Assembly: GCF_011174705.1 (NCBI RefSeq)
Contig: NZ_JAANIJ010000001.1
Location: forward strand, 1,736,001 to 1,800,000
Length of the DNA stretch: 64,000 nt
DNA from: Tessaracoccus coleopterorum
GTDB lineage: Bacteria; Actinomycetota; Actinomycetes; Propionibacteriales; Propionibacteriaceae
Reading direction: 5' to 3'
The translations under genes were made by a program, and so were the position numbers. The notes beneath the pieces were generated by a model. It saw only the letters and a program-made list of their open reading frames with translations. It was not told the DNA's origin and searched no databases. Positions 11,051 to 21,445 of the stretch are shown here, in pieces; the stretch's first letter is position 1; each line of letters starts with the position of its first letter.

Positions 11051-11811
11051 TCAGGCCGGGAGCAGGACGCCGGAGAGCAGACCCGCGATGATGGCGCCGA
11101 TGAGCGGGCCGGCGACGGGAACCCAGGAGTAGCCCCAGTCCGAGCCACCCTTGCCCTTGATCGGCAGGATGAAGTGCGCGATGCGGGGCCGAGGTCACGG
11201 GCGGGGTTGATGGCGTAGCCGGTCGGACCACCGAGGCTGGCGCCGATGCCGACGATCAGCAGGGCAACGCCGAGGGCGCCGAGCCAGCCGAGGCCCGCGG
11301 GGTCTTGGTGGCGGAATCGCCCAGTGGCCGGCGGCGAGCACGACGAAGACGAGCACGAAGGTGGCGATGGCCTCAGTGACGAGGTTCCAGCCGTAGCTGC
11401 GGTACTGCGGGCGGTCGAGAAGACGCCGAGCTTGGTGGCCGGATCCTGCTCCTTGTCGAAGTGCTCCTTGTAGGCGAGCCAGCAGAGGGTCGCGCCGATG
11501 ATGGCGCCGATCATCTGGGCGAGGATGTAGATCGCGATGGACGCCGCGCCGACGGCGATGCCGGGCACGAACTCCTTGGCACCCGAGGACGCGATGCCGA
11601 CCGTGACGGCGGGGTTCAGGTGGCCACCCGACTTGTAGGAGACCAGGACACCCGCGAACACCGCGAGACCCCAGCCCCAGTTGACGAAGAGGAAGCCGGT
11701 GCCATTGCCTTTGGTCTTTGCGAGGGCAGTGTTGGCAACGACGCCACAGCCCAAGAGCATGAGCATGGCCGTTCCGACCACCTCAGAGAGGAAGATGACT
11801 CCCAACGACAT
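11051..11811 (-). CDS. glpF: Glycerol uptake facilitator (aquaglyceroporin)
   Basis: About 253 residues with six membrane helices. The first NPA box appears as [11 protein letters not shown], and the second as INPARD in another frame, which is the aquaglyceroporin form. The start [19 protein letters not shown] is typical of the family. Frame changes near 11410, 11310 and 11190 interrupt it; the end reads [18 protein letters not shown]. GlpF lets glycerol diffuse in, and GlpK, just downstream, traps it by phosphorylation. Confidence 0.93.
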
Positions 11812-11918
11812 AGTTGAAGCTCCGTTCCTGACAGCAATGTCAGCTCAGCGTCACTGCTGACGCGCACTTTTCGGGTGACAAAATGCCGCCCTTCGCCTAG
11901 CGAACCGTTGATTGCACG

Positions 11919-11948
11919 TCCTTGCAAGGACCATGCACGTTCGTGCAT
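11919..11948. promoter_or_regulatory. Palindromes upstream of glpF
   Basis: Two dyads lie about 110-140 bp before the glpF start: TCCTTGCAAGGA (11919-11930, a perfect 12-bp palindrome) and ATGCACG-TT-CGTGCAT (11933-11948). A third half-site, TTGCACGT, precedes them. They are likely operator sites for a glycerol or catabolite regulator; the factor cannot be named from the sequence. Confidence 0.45.
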
Positions 11949-12067
11949 CGGCCGTGGGAGCAGTTGCACGGTGACCCTTCTTCCAGCGGGCCCAAAAGCC
12001 GCGTCAAAAAGGGGGCATGACCGACCGTCTCGTAAGCTTGCCCCGCACGCACGAAGGGAAACCCTCC

Positions 12068-12726
12068 ATGACGAATCAGCCGTGGCAGCCGCAGCAGGGC
12101 CAGGGATGGCAGGGCCAGCCCAGGGCCAGGGTCAGGGCCAGGGATGGCAGGGGCAGCCGCCGCAGCCCGCCCGGGCTGGCAGCCCGCCGCGCCACAGCCC
12201 CGTCGGGGCGGTGGTGCGGGCTGGATCGTCCTTGCCGTCGTCGCGGCGGTCGCGCTGTTGGGCGGAGGTGCGTTCCTTCTTCCGAAGCTGATCGGTGGCG
12301 GCGGCCCGACGGCTCCCCAGCCACCACGTCTCCCGGGGTGCCGACGCACGGCACGGATGGCCCGGAGGCGGAGTTCGGGTTCGATGACGCGCCGCCGCAG
12401 GTGGGGGTCTGGACGGCCCAGCCGTCACCGACGGCATGACCGGCTTGTACTACACCGCCGAGGGCATGGAGGACGGGTCCGGCCTCGAACTGATGATCAC
12501 CGTCGCCAATTCGGGGATGGACTTCGGCGCCGCGGCGGCCGATCTCGGTGGCGCGGTGGAGTCCTCGGGCGGCCGGGTGATGTGTGGTGATGCCGAGTTC
12601 GCCTTCTACGACTGCTACATCGACACCGCGGAGTTCGGCACCCTGTACGCGTCGGCCTCGGACAGAGCCGTGGCACCGGCGGATGTCACCGCGGTCGCCG
12701 ACGCGATCGCCGCGCTGCACCCCTGA
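12068..12726 (+). CDS. Membrane-anchored protein with Gln/Gly/Trp-rich repeats (frameshifted)
   Basis: About 220 residues. The N-terminus is a low-complexity repeat of the type QGQGWQGQP encoded by tandem DNA repeats (about 12088-12165). One membrane helix follows (GWIVLAVVAAVALLGGGAFLL), then a Pro/Thr-rich linker and an extracellular domain of ~100 residues (TGLYYTAEGMEDGSGLELMI, VMCGDAEFAFYDCYIDTAEF) with two cysteines that could form a disulfide. The layout (Q-rich tail inside, single helix, small outer domain) is common among actinobacterial surface proteins. No enzyme motif is visible. It converges, four bases apart, with the ESX-like operon at 12731-15547, which may be functional or chance. 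Confidence 0.65.
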
Positions 12727-12730
12727 CGGG

Positions 12731-13523
12731 TCAGCCCAGCGGCCACTTCCCGTTCAACTGCGCCGCGGAGGATGCGACCTCCGATTCGAGCTTGTCGAGG
12801 GCACCCTGGGCGGTCTCGAGGTTCAGGTGCTCCTGGATGTCCGCCTGGAGCGCGCGGAGTGCCCTGGTTGCGCCCAGCGTGCAGGCGAACGAGCCAGGAA
12901 CCTGAGGGCCGGTGCCGCGCACGGTGCTGCGGGCGGTCTTCACCGCGTCGAGGATCTGGCGCATCGTCACCTTGTTGAGCTTGGCCACCGTCGAGAGGGC
13001 CCCGGCATGGTCCCCGCGCTCCCGCTGAGCGTGCCGATGGATGTGTTCTGGGCATGCGCCACTTCGCCGTAACCCGAAGAGGCGGCCCCCGACCACCCTG
13101 ACACCTTCTCCAGCAGCGCGACGAGTTCGGGCAGCTTGGCGGCGCCCGCACTGACGTCGCTCCACGTTTCCTGGTCGTTGCGCAGCTTCGGCAGCGCCTT
13201 CTCCACGCGCCGTTGCGCCATCGCGAGTACGGGGCGCTGGGCCGCCAGCAGAGCGAGGTTGCCCTGGTGGATGCTCCGGCCCGCAGCCTCGGCACCCCTC
13301 GCCGCGGCGAGGACGCCCGGAGCGACCCGGCCAGCGGGCCGAGCGTCATCCACAGGCGCCTGCGATCACGCTCGAAGGCCGCCTCCACCGCGTCGCGCAG
13401 CGCGTCGTGGGCCCCGGGACGTCGAAGCCGAGCGCGCCACCACCGCCCCGCCCTTCTTCCTCCCCGCTGCAGCAGGGCTGCGATCTGCTGTGCGAGCTTG
13501 ATTGCCATCTCGATCGGGTTCAT
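12731..13523 (-). CDS. ESX/WXG-like helical protein, third gene of operon (frameshifted)
   Basis: About 264 residues, mostly helical. It begins MNPIEMAIKLAQQIAALLQR, and a central section reads KLPELVALLEKVSGWSGAAS and SGYGEVAHAQNTSIGTLSGS, which resembles the W-x-G turn and helix of WXG100/PPE-like proteins exported by type VII systems. The C-terminal part (LNLETAQGALDKLESEVASS) is helical. The start ATG overlaps the stop of the preceding gene (ATGA), so translation is coupled. Breaks lie near 13460, 13340 and 13000. No recognised family could be assigned, and the type VII link is inference. Confidence 0.55.
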
Positions 13524-14809
13524 GCCTGGACCTTTCCTGCCTCGCCCACGTTGAAGGCCTCCACGTCTCTGTACCCGTCGGCGATCCGGACCAGCTTGGC
13601 CGAGATGTCCGCGAACTCGCGGCTGGCGGCCGACGCCTGCGCGGTGACGCCCTCACCGAGGACCTCGACCGAGTTCGTGCTGACGAGCCCCATGTCGCTC
13701 GGCACCTCGCTGGCCGCCATCCTTGCCGTGGCATCGCTCAGTTCCGCCCACTGCTTGGCGGCCGCCCGCAGCTGATCAGGGGTCACCGTGTAGTCGGAAC
13801 CCCCGCCACCGGTGCCGGCAGGCGCAGTGGGCGAACCGCCCGTGGTGGTCGGGGTGGGCCCGGGGAGACCGTAGGGCTCGTCGGTCATGGTCCAGTTCTG
13901 CGGATCCTGGCCGCCGCCGGTCCACAACCCGGAGTCCTTGCCGGTGTCGTTGCCGGAGCCGGTCTCATTGCCGGTGCCGGTGTGATCGCCGGAGCCGGAG
14001 CCAGTGTCGTTGCCAGAGCCGGTGTTGCCGCTTCCGCCGGTACTGCCACCACCACCGGTATTGCCACCACCGCCGGTATTGCCACCGCCACCGGTGTTTC
14101 CACCGCCGGTATTGCCACCTCCGCCGGTGTTGCCGCCGGTTCCGGGGAAGAGGCCCCGCCGGTGCTCCCGCCGGGACCGTGGCCGCTACCGTCGGTGCCT
14201 CCGCCCTGGTTCCGCACCCACTCGTCATAATCCGACACGCCGTCACCGTCGGAGTCGACGTCGCGGCGAAGGTAGGTGTCGGGCACGCCGTCACCGTCGG
14301 TGTCGACCATGGGCAGCCCGCCGGCCGCCATCGGCCCGCCGGAACCGCCAGTCATGGAACCCGGGAGGCCGCCGCCCGAAGCACCGCCGCCCGATGCACC
14401 GCCGCCGGAAAGCCCTCCACCGGCACCGGGACCGCCGCCGGCGCCTGCGCCGAGGCCACCGATGGCTCCCCACCGAGCGCGGCCCCCTGCGCGGACGGGC
14501 GGCGGCGGGCATCCCACCCCGCGCCCGAGCCCGCCGATGGACACCGCCCGGGTTCACCGGCCGGCCCGACACCGGCGGCGCCACCGGCCCGACCCGCGGC
14601 TCCCGCGCCTCCCGCGCCCCCATCATGGGCGGCATCATGGCACCGCCACCCTTGCCCGCGCCCTTGGAGCCGCTGGCGTTCGGGTTGATCTGTGCCTCAC
14701 GCAGGTCCTGCGCAGACAGCTCGTCATCGCTGTCGGGCCGCACGCCCGCGAACGTCGCGCCCGCCGCGCGACGCTGCAACTCCGCCCAGGCGGCTTCGGC
14801 CTCGGTCAT
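13520..14809 (-). CDS. Gly/Pro-rich protein with TSP3-like calcium repeats and WXG-like C-terminal domain (frameshifted)
   Basis: About 430 residues. The N-terminus is a short helical segment (TEAEAAWAELQRRAAGATFA). A Gly/Met/Pro-rich stretch follows, then two DxDxDGxxD repeats (VDTDGDGVPD, VDSDGDGVSDYDEW; about 14210-14310) like thrombospondin type-3 or calcium-binding motifs. Next is a run of NTGGGG-type repeats (14000-14160), and a final helical domain (VTPDQLRAAAKQWAELSDAT; IADGYRDVEAFNVGE) looks like an ESX/EspC-type export domain. The start overlaps the upstream stop (TGATG), and the stop overlaps the downstream start. At least two indels (near 14540 and 14155) are needed to read through. 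Function unknown. Confidence 0.6.
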
Positions 14810-15547
14810 CACTCACTCCTCGGGTTCAGGATCGCGGTCAGTACGTTCGAGAGCAGGCGCCGCTCGGCGAGGAGCCCCTGCAGGTGCTGGTCGGTGGGAG
14901 GGGCTCGAAGGCCGCCTGCGCCCGGTCGGCCGCGAGCTGCACGTGCCCGATCAGGGGACCGACCTGCACGTCGTCGAGCCACTTCTCGTCGAAGTCGACG
15001 CCAACCGTGTTACCGATGGAGTCGAGCGTGACGGTGACCCCTTGGAGCGGCCCGTGAAGGCGCGGGGAGCGACCCGCTCGGCGGCATCGAAGGCGACATC
15101 GAGCCGCTCGTCCAGTTCGTCCTGTGCATCGCTGACGGCGTCGATCAACTCATCGCTGAGCGGGCCGATCGCCTCGAAGGCCGCCCGCACCTCATCGGGG
15201 AGGGCGACAAGCTCCGCCATGGGTCCGGCAGGGGCGGCACCGTCGGCCTCTGCCGTCTCTCGGTCGCGCGCGGCCCGGTCGAGGAGCGCCAGCATCAGCG
15301 CCTCACGGAAGTGGTCACCGAGGGCCCGCCCTGCCCGAGCCGGGTGTACCAGACGGGGCTGATGCGGTTCTTGACGAGGCGCCCGTCCTCCACCCACACG
15401 CGCACGATGCGCTCCGAGTCGGAGAACCCCCGTCACTGTCAAGCTCGTCGTCGACCGCCTCGTCCGCGGCCCCGTAGGCGGGCGCGGCGAGCAGGTCATC
15501 CTCATGCGAGGCGGCGTCCCGCCGACCTCGAAACCCTGGTGTGTCAT
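14809..15547 (-). CDS. YbaB/EbfC-like protein, first gene of ESX-like operon (frameshifted)
   Basis: About 245 residues. After an acidic leader (DDLLAAPAYGAADEAVDDEL) comes VRVWVEDGRLVKNRISPVWY and a long helical segment with many Asp/Glu. The C-terminal part contains GVTVTLDSIGNTVGVDFDEK followed by WLDD, which matches the beta-strand core of YbaB/EbfC-like proteins. Actinobacterial ESX-type clusters often carry such a gene beside WXG-like genes. The stop shares a base with the next start. Breaks lie near 15520, 15430, 15300 and 15050-14900. The exact role is unknown. Confidence 0.6.
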
Positions 15548-15615
15548 CTCCGCCCCGCTCCTCGGTCCACCGCATGACGTGGACATTAAACCAGCAGGTG
15601 GGGCCGTTTCCGGGG

Positions 15616-18040
15616 CTATGCGGCGCGGGTAAGTCCCTTCCGGAAGGAGTCGGCGGAGACCTTCCTGCGGGCCGAGATGGCTAGGTAGGAAAGGGCCCGG
15701 CCACCACGAACATCAGGATCGAGACGGTCGCGATGCCGATCTCACCGGTTCCGTCCGAGAGCCAGGTCCGCACGAGGGTGAACCCGTTGTGCAGCGGCGA
15801 GACCATCCCGACAGGCCCGAGCCAGTCGAGCGCCGAGGAGACCCCGAGCCCGACGGTGGCGACGAGCAGCAGCAGCGCCACCGCGCGGCCGACGTTGCCG
15901 AGCCACCCGGCGAGCGCGTGGTTGGCGAGCACGAACGACGCGCCCAGGACGGCGAGCAGCGCCATCAGGCCGATGGTCCTGCCGATGCCGAGGTCGAGCA
16001 CGACGCCCCGATCACGCCGAGACCGAGCCCGAGCGCCGCGATGATCGCCAGCGGCAACCGGAGCGTCCGCCACCACAGCTTCACGCTGGGGGCGCTGGAG
16101 GCGACGACGTTCTCGGGACGGGCCGGAAGGCCACGAACGCGGCGAGCGCGCCGAGCCACAGGCCGGCCAGCAGCAGCAGCGATGCCAGCGGAACCTTGCC
16201 GGAGGCGATGAGCGAGTCGCTCTGTTCGACGGGGCTTGCCACCACCTTTGCGAGCTTCTCGCGGTCGCCCTGGGAGTAGCTGGGCACCTGGTCGGCGCCC
16301 TTTGCCAGCTCGGTGGCGAACGTGGAGAGCCCGTCGCTCAGCTTGTCGGTGCCCGCGGAGAGCGCGACGAGTCCGTCGGCCAGCTCGGCGGTGCCACCAG
16401 AGGCCGCCTCGACGCCCTCGGTGTACTGCCGCACGCCGTCGACATAGGTCGCGGCCCCGTCGCGGAGGGTTCCGACGCCGGCGTCGAGCTTGTCGACGCC
16501 GTCGGCGAGCTGCGCCGCGCCGGTGGAGAGTTGGTTGACGCCTGCGGGGAGGGCCCCGACCTGGCCGTTCAGCTGCTGGATCCCCTCGTTGAGCTGGGTC
16601 GCTCCGGCGGCGAGCGCCGGGGCCCCGGCGACCAGCGGTGCGGTCTTCTCCTCGAGGGTGGCCGCACCGTCGCGGATCTGGGTGAGCCCGCCCTTGAGCT
16701 GGCCCATCTGGGCGGCGGTCTGTTCGGCGATGGCGTCCACGGCGGTGTTCAGGCCGGTCTCGAACTGGCCGGCGCCCGTCGCGAGCGAGTCGGCGCCGGA
16801 GACGAGGGACTGGCCGGAGGCGTCGGGCGTGGTCAGCATGCCCGCCGCGACCTGGGAGCTGGTCGCGAACCCGGTGCCGACGCCCTGCGCGTAAGCCTGG
16901 GCGAGCTGGCCACAGAGCGCGGGGTCCTGGACCTCGCACCGGAAGGTACCGGCGGCCTGGCCGATCGCGCCCTGCGCGACCTGGTCGAAGTTGCCCTGCC
17001 CGTAGTCGCCGAGCTTCCCGCTCACGTACTTCAGGCCGCCCGCGATGCCGTTGGCCCCCTGGGTGAGGCCTGCGGCGCCGTCGGTGAGCTGGTCGAGGCC
17101 GCCGGCGCCACCGGCTCCGGCCTGGTCGAGCTGCGCGATCATCTGGTCGAGCCCACCGCGGATCTCCGAGACGCCACCCAGCGCAGCGGCCGAACCGTTG
17201 GCGAACGCGGGCACCTGGCCGAGGAGCTGGTCCGCCCTGTGGCGAGCTGGCCGACACCGTCGACGAGCTGGGGAGTCTGGTCCGCGAACTGGGCCACACC
17301 GTCGGCTAGCTTGCCCGCCCGTCGCTCAGCTGGGCGGTGCCCGACTTGAGGTCACCGATGCCGGAGACGAGCTGGTCGCCCCCGACCACGAGCTTGGGCC
17401 CGTTGTCACTGAGCTGGAACATGCCGGCCTTGAGCTGGGCCCCGCCCTGGGCGGCGGCCTCGGTGCCGTCGGCGAGCTCGGAGGCCCCGTCAGCGAGCTG
17501 GGTCGCGCCGTCCACGATCGTGGCGAACTGCTCCCCGACCGTGTTGAAGCCGACGTAGATGCCGTCGAGGTAGCTACCGGTGAGGGTCGAGTTGATGGTC
17601 TCGATCGCGAGGCGGGAGATCTCCTGGGCGACCGCAGAGTCGGTGATCGGGGCGTTCCCGCTCACCTGCACGGCGATGGTGGCCTGCTCGGCGGTGGCCG
17701 CGTCGTTGGCGGAGAACGAGGTGGCCGCGGCCGAGAACCCCTTGGGGATCGTGACGACGGCGGAGTACTCGCCGGTCTTCAGGCCGGCGGCTGCGCTGGA
17801 GGCGTCCGCGAGGGTCCAGTCGATGTTGTCACCATCGCGGTCGACCATCGCCGCCGCGAGTTGGCGTCCCATCGGCACGTACTGCCCGTTGACCGTGACG
17901 GCCTGGTCGAGATTGACCACGGCCGCGCTGACGCCCGGATCGGCCCGGCCGCCGGTGAGGCCGAGGAGGGCCGTCACCGCGAGCAGGGGAACCAGGACGA
18001 TGGCGGCGATGCTCGCCCAGAGTCGCTTCTTCGAGGTCAT
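15616..18040 (-). CDS. YhgE/Pip-family membrane protein, second copy (frameshifted)
   Basis: About 808 residues. It begins MTSKKRLWASIAAIVLVPLL, one helix, then VSAAVVNLDQAVTVNGQYVP with the family's 'VVN.D' strand. The long extracellular part has more than twenty 'QLxxGxxxLxxG' repeats (17500-16300), and several C-terminal helices follow (LMALLAVLGASFVLANHALA; MVSPLHNGFTLVRTWL). The last residues (ALSYLAISARRKV to LTRAA) are read in the frame after an indel near 15695, which moves the stop to 15616. Its ATG lies at the end of the MMPL gene on the same strand, so it is the second gene of the operon controlled from 20.7 kb. Other breaks lie near 17310, 17240, 16120 and 16005. Confidence 0.8.
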
Positions 18041-20701
18041 GCGTTGCTCCCTCAAGCAGGGTTTCGGCCGGAACGACGTAGCTGCCGTCCAGCGGGATGT
18101 CGCCGAGTCCCTCGGCGTTGGAGGCGCAGAGGACCACGGCTCCCTTGGTGCGGGTCCGGGCGACCAGCGCGGCGAGCGCGGCGCGCGCCTCGGGGGTCTC
18201 CGCACGTTCGACGCTGTCGACGAAGACGACGCTGCGCTCACGCGTCCGTTCGAGGGCGGACACCGGGTCGGACACGGTGGCAAGATCGACGTAGGTGACG
18301 CGTCCGCGCACCCGACCGGCGCCCTCCGGAAGCAGCGCGCCCGCGACGCGGGCCTTTCCGCCGGTGGTCTCGAGGCGGCCGCTGAGCGCGAGCGCGGCAC
18401 CCGTGCGCCGACCGACCGGACCGATGAGGCCGATCACGTTGCCCGCCACGAGGCGCAGGTCGATGGGTCCGACGACACCATCGACGGTGAGCCCCTCGGA
18501 GAAGGCGACCGAGTCATCCCCCGGCCAATCCTTCAGGTGCATCTCACGGGTGAGGACCTCACCCTCGACGTCGAACGTCGGGAGCAGCTTGTCGAGCCAG
18601 CCGGGCAGCCACCAGGCCTTGTCCCCCAGCAGCGTCATGACGGCGGGTACGAGCGTCATCCGCACCAGGAAGGCGTCGACGGCGACGCCGACGGCCAACG
18701 CGAGCGCGATGGCCTTGATGGCCGCCATGCCCTCGGGCACGAAGAACGCGAACACGGAGATCATGATGACGGCGGCCGCCGCGACGACGGGGCCGGAGGC
18801 GACGAAGCCGCCGCGGATGGCCTCGATCGCGCTCTTGCCGTGCACGTACTCCTCGCGCATGCGGCTGACGAGGAACACCTCGTAGTCCATGGCGAGGCCG
18901 AACAGGATGCCCATCAACAGGATCGGCAGGAAGGAGATGACCGGCATCGGCTTCTCGAGGTTCACGACCTGGTTGAACCAGCCATGGTTGAACACGAGCG
19001 TGGTGACGCCGAACGCGGCACCGACGCTGAGGAGGTAGCCGAGCGTCGCCTTGACGGGCACCCAAACCGAGCGGAACACGGCAGCGAGCAGCACGAGCGA
19101 CAGGCCGACGACGAGGAGACCGAACGGCAGGAGTGCCTCGGTGAGCTTCTCGCTCACGTCGATCTGGATCGCGGTCATGCCGGTGACGGCGGTGTCGACG
19201 CCGTACTCGGCCTTCCACCCGGCCGCGTGGTCGCGCAGGGTGCGGACCAGGTCGGCGGTGGCGGGGTCGTCGGGGCCGGTCGTGGGAACGATCTGGATCA
19301 TGCCGGTGTCGACATTGGCGTTGGGCGTGGCGATCGGCACCTGCTGGACGCCCGGCAGCGCCTCGATGTCGGCCTTGAGGCCCTCGAGCAGACCCATCGG
19401 GTCGGTCGAGCCGATGATGTCGGCCGTGACGATGATGGGGCCGTTGGCTCCCGGACCGAAGTTCTCGTCGACGAGGTCGTAGGCGATGCGGGCGGGTGAT
19501 CCCGCGTGCTGCTGGCCGGCGTTGGGGAGGGCCACCTGGAGCCCGATGGTGGGCACCGTGAGTCCGATGAGGCCCGCCACCACGACCACGATGGTGACGA
19601 TGGGGTGCCGGGTGGTGATGCCGACCCACCAGGCGAACAGACCCGTGCGCTCGCGGCCCGCGACGGCCTTCTTCGGAGCTCGGGGCTTCGGCCGCATCCG
19701 CTCGCCGAGTGCACCCATCAGGGCGGGCAGGAAGGTGAGCGCGATGAACACCGCGACTGCCACGGTCGCTGCGGCGAACAGGCCCATCACCGTCAGGAAC
19801 GGGATCTGGGCGACGCCGAGGCCGAGCAGCGCGATGAACACGGTCAGGCCGGCGAACACGACGGCCGACCCGGAGGTGCCGACGGCGCGTCCCGCGGACT
19901 CCTCGGGGTCGAGGCCGTCGCGCAGCTGATCGCGGTGTCGCGACAGGATGAAGAGGGCGTAGTCGATGCCGACGGCGAGGCCGAGCATGATCGCCAGGAG
20001 TGGGGTGGTGGAGTTGATCTCGAAGACGTTGGTGAGCAGCAGCATCACCGCCATGGCGATGCCGACTCCTGTGATGGCCGTCAGGAGCGGCAGCCCCGCG
20101 GCCACGAGCGAACCGAGGAGCAACGTGAGGACGGCGAGCGCGACCACCAGGCCGATCGCCTCGATGATGGTGAGCGCCGGAAGTTCGAGGTTGTAGGCCT
20201 CGCCACCCATGCTGACCTGCGCGTCGGCGGGCAGGGCATCGCGCAACTCGTCTCCGACCGCGGTGATGGGAGCGAGTTCCCCGGTGCTCGGCGCGATGGT
20301 CGGGAAGTCGAGGCTCAGCTGGATGATGGCCGCGTTACCGGAGTCGGAGACGAGGCCGTCGACCATCTCGTTCCAGGGGCTCGTGACGGCCTCAACCTCG
20401 TCGACCTTCTCGAACCGGGACACGGCGGCCTCGATCTCGGGCCGGTAGTCCTCGACGCTCTCCCCTCCGGGGCCACCACGACGACGGTCGCCGAGAGGGC
20501 GGCCGCCTCCGGGAACGTCATGCGCAGCTTGTCGAGCGCCGCCTGCGACTGTGAGGAGGGAATGGAGAAGGAGTTGTTGAACGAGCCCATGAAGGCGACG
20601 CCGAGGCTGCCGAGCGCGATGAGCAGCGCGAGCCACGCGCCGATCACCGTCTTCTTGTGGCGGTAGCACCACCGGCCCAACGCGTACAGCATCGCTGACA
20701 T
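18041..20701 (-). CDS. MMPL/RND-family transporter fused to a degenerate ABC-ATPase-like domain
   Basis: About 885 residues. The first ~700 form a full MMPL-type exporter: two halves of six helices with large external loops, and the typical LAIMLGLAVGIDYALFILSR and LLMGILFGLAMDYEVFLVSR segments whose Asp residues carry the proton-relay function in this family. The last ~180 residues (about 18560-18050) look like an ABC ATPase: GPIDLRLVAGNVIGLIGP, then GPVGRRTGAALALSGR where the P-loop has Arg-Thr in place of Lys-Ser/Thr, and a Walker B-like strand SVVFVDSVE. The missing P-loop lysine suggests it does not hydrolyse ATP normally. The start at 20701 (MSAMLYALGRWCYRHKKTV) needs one indel near 20470. 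The exact stop beside 18040 is unresolved. Confidence 0.85.
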
Positions 20702-20770
20702 CTCTGAGGTTCCTCCCGACGGTGGCCTGGTCCAGCCCAAGGCTAGGCGCATACAGTCATGTATCCAAAA

Positions 20771-20795
20771 CGGGAGTGTATCCGATACACTCCCG
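20771..20795. promoter_or_regulatory. 25-bp palindromic TetR operator
   Basis: A perfect inverted repeat with 12-bp arms (CGGGAGTGTATC / GATACACTCCCG) around one central C. It lies in the 149-bp gap between the MMPL gene (start 20701) and the TetR gene (start 20851), where it can control both. The neighbouring motif ATGTATCC repeats part of an arm. Binding by the adjacent TetR is inferred from position. Confidence 0.8.
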
Positions 20796-20850
20796 TATCG
20801 ATACCGGCGACCGGTCCCCGAACCGCGACTCGCTATGCTCCCCGGAGGAC

Positions 20851-21441
20851 ATGATGACGAAGACGACCCCACGCGAGACGGCCCGTCGCCGCGCCACGCG
20901 CGAGCGGCTCGTCGAGGCCGCCCTCGACCTGTTCGGTCGCTTCGGGATCGACGCCACGTCGGTCGAGCAGCTCTGCGAGGCCGCCGGGTACACCCGCGGC
21001 GCCTTCTACTCGAACTTCGAGACGAAGGACGACGTGTGTGAGGCCGTCGCACGCAGGATGGCCGAAGAGTGCATCGACGCGTGCCGGGCGAGCCTCAACT
21101 CGTCGGTCGGACGGATCGACCTCGGCCCGGTGCTGTCGCAGCTCTTCGAGGCGGCCGCGTTCGGGCCGGAGCGCAGGCGCACCATGATCGAGATGCAGCT
21201 GCGGGCCAGCCGCGAACCCGAACTCGCCGCCCGCCTCGAGCACGCCCGCTCCGACATGTGGCCGCTGCTCAACGAGGTGGTCGAGCGCGCGGCCGAGCAG
21301 GCGTTGATCGGCTTCAGCATCGACGTCGACGACCTGCTGCGGCTCTGCGAGGCCCTCTACTTCTCCCCGCTGCTCGCCGCCGACGGCGCGAACCTGAAGA
21401 TGATGACGGTCGCGATCGAGGCCTTCGTCATCGAGCGGTGA
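20851..21441 (+). CDS. TetR-family transcriptional regulator
   Basis: An intact 196-residue protein. The DNA-binding domain reads RRRATRERLVEAALDLFGRF, then VEQLCEAAGYTRGAFYSNFE (helix-turn-helix). The ligand domain is helical (RRTMIEMQLRASREPELAAR; ALIGFSIDVDDLLRLCEALY). The ATG at 20851 follows a GGAGGA ribosome-binding site by two bases, with further spacing possible from the second ATG at 20854. It is divergent from the MMPL/YhgE operon with a 25-bp palindrome in between, so it is the likely repressor of that exporter. Confidence 0.92.
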   Translation: MMTKTTPRETARRRATRERLVEAALDLFGRFGIDATSVEQLCEAAGYTRGAFYSNFETKDDVCEAVARRMAEECIDACRASLNSSVGRIDLGPVLSQLFEAAAFGPERRRTMIEMQLRASREPELAARLEHARSDMWPLLNEVVERAAEQALIGFSIDVDDLLRLCEALYFSPLLAADGANLKMMTVAIEAFVIER

Positions 21442-21445
21442 CGGG

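Noticed and set aside
14000..14165. A CRISPR-like array of short GC-rich repeats
   Set aside because: The repeats are in-frame codon repeats (NTGGGG) with no unique spacers; low-complexity coding sequence.
16200..17350. Long plus-strand open frames opposite the YhgE gene
   Set aside because: They mirror the repeat-rich YhgE coding strand; the minus strand has clear family motifs.
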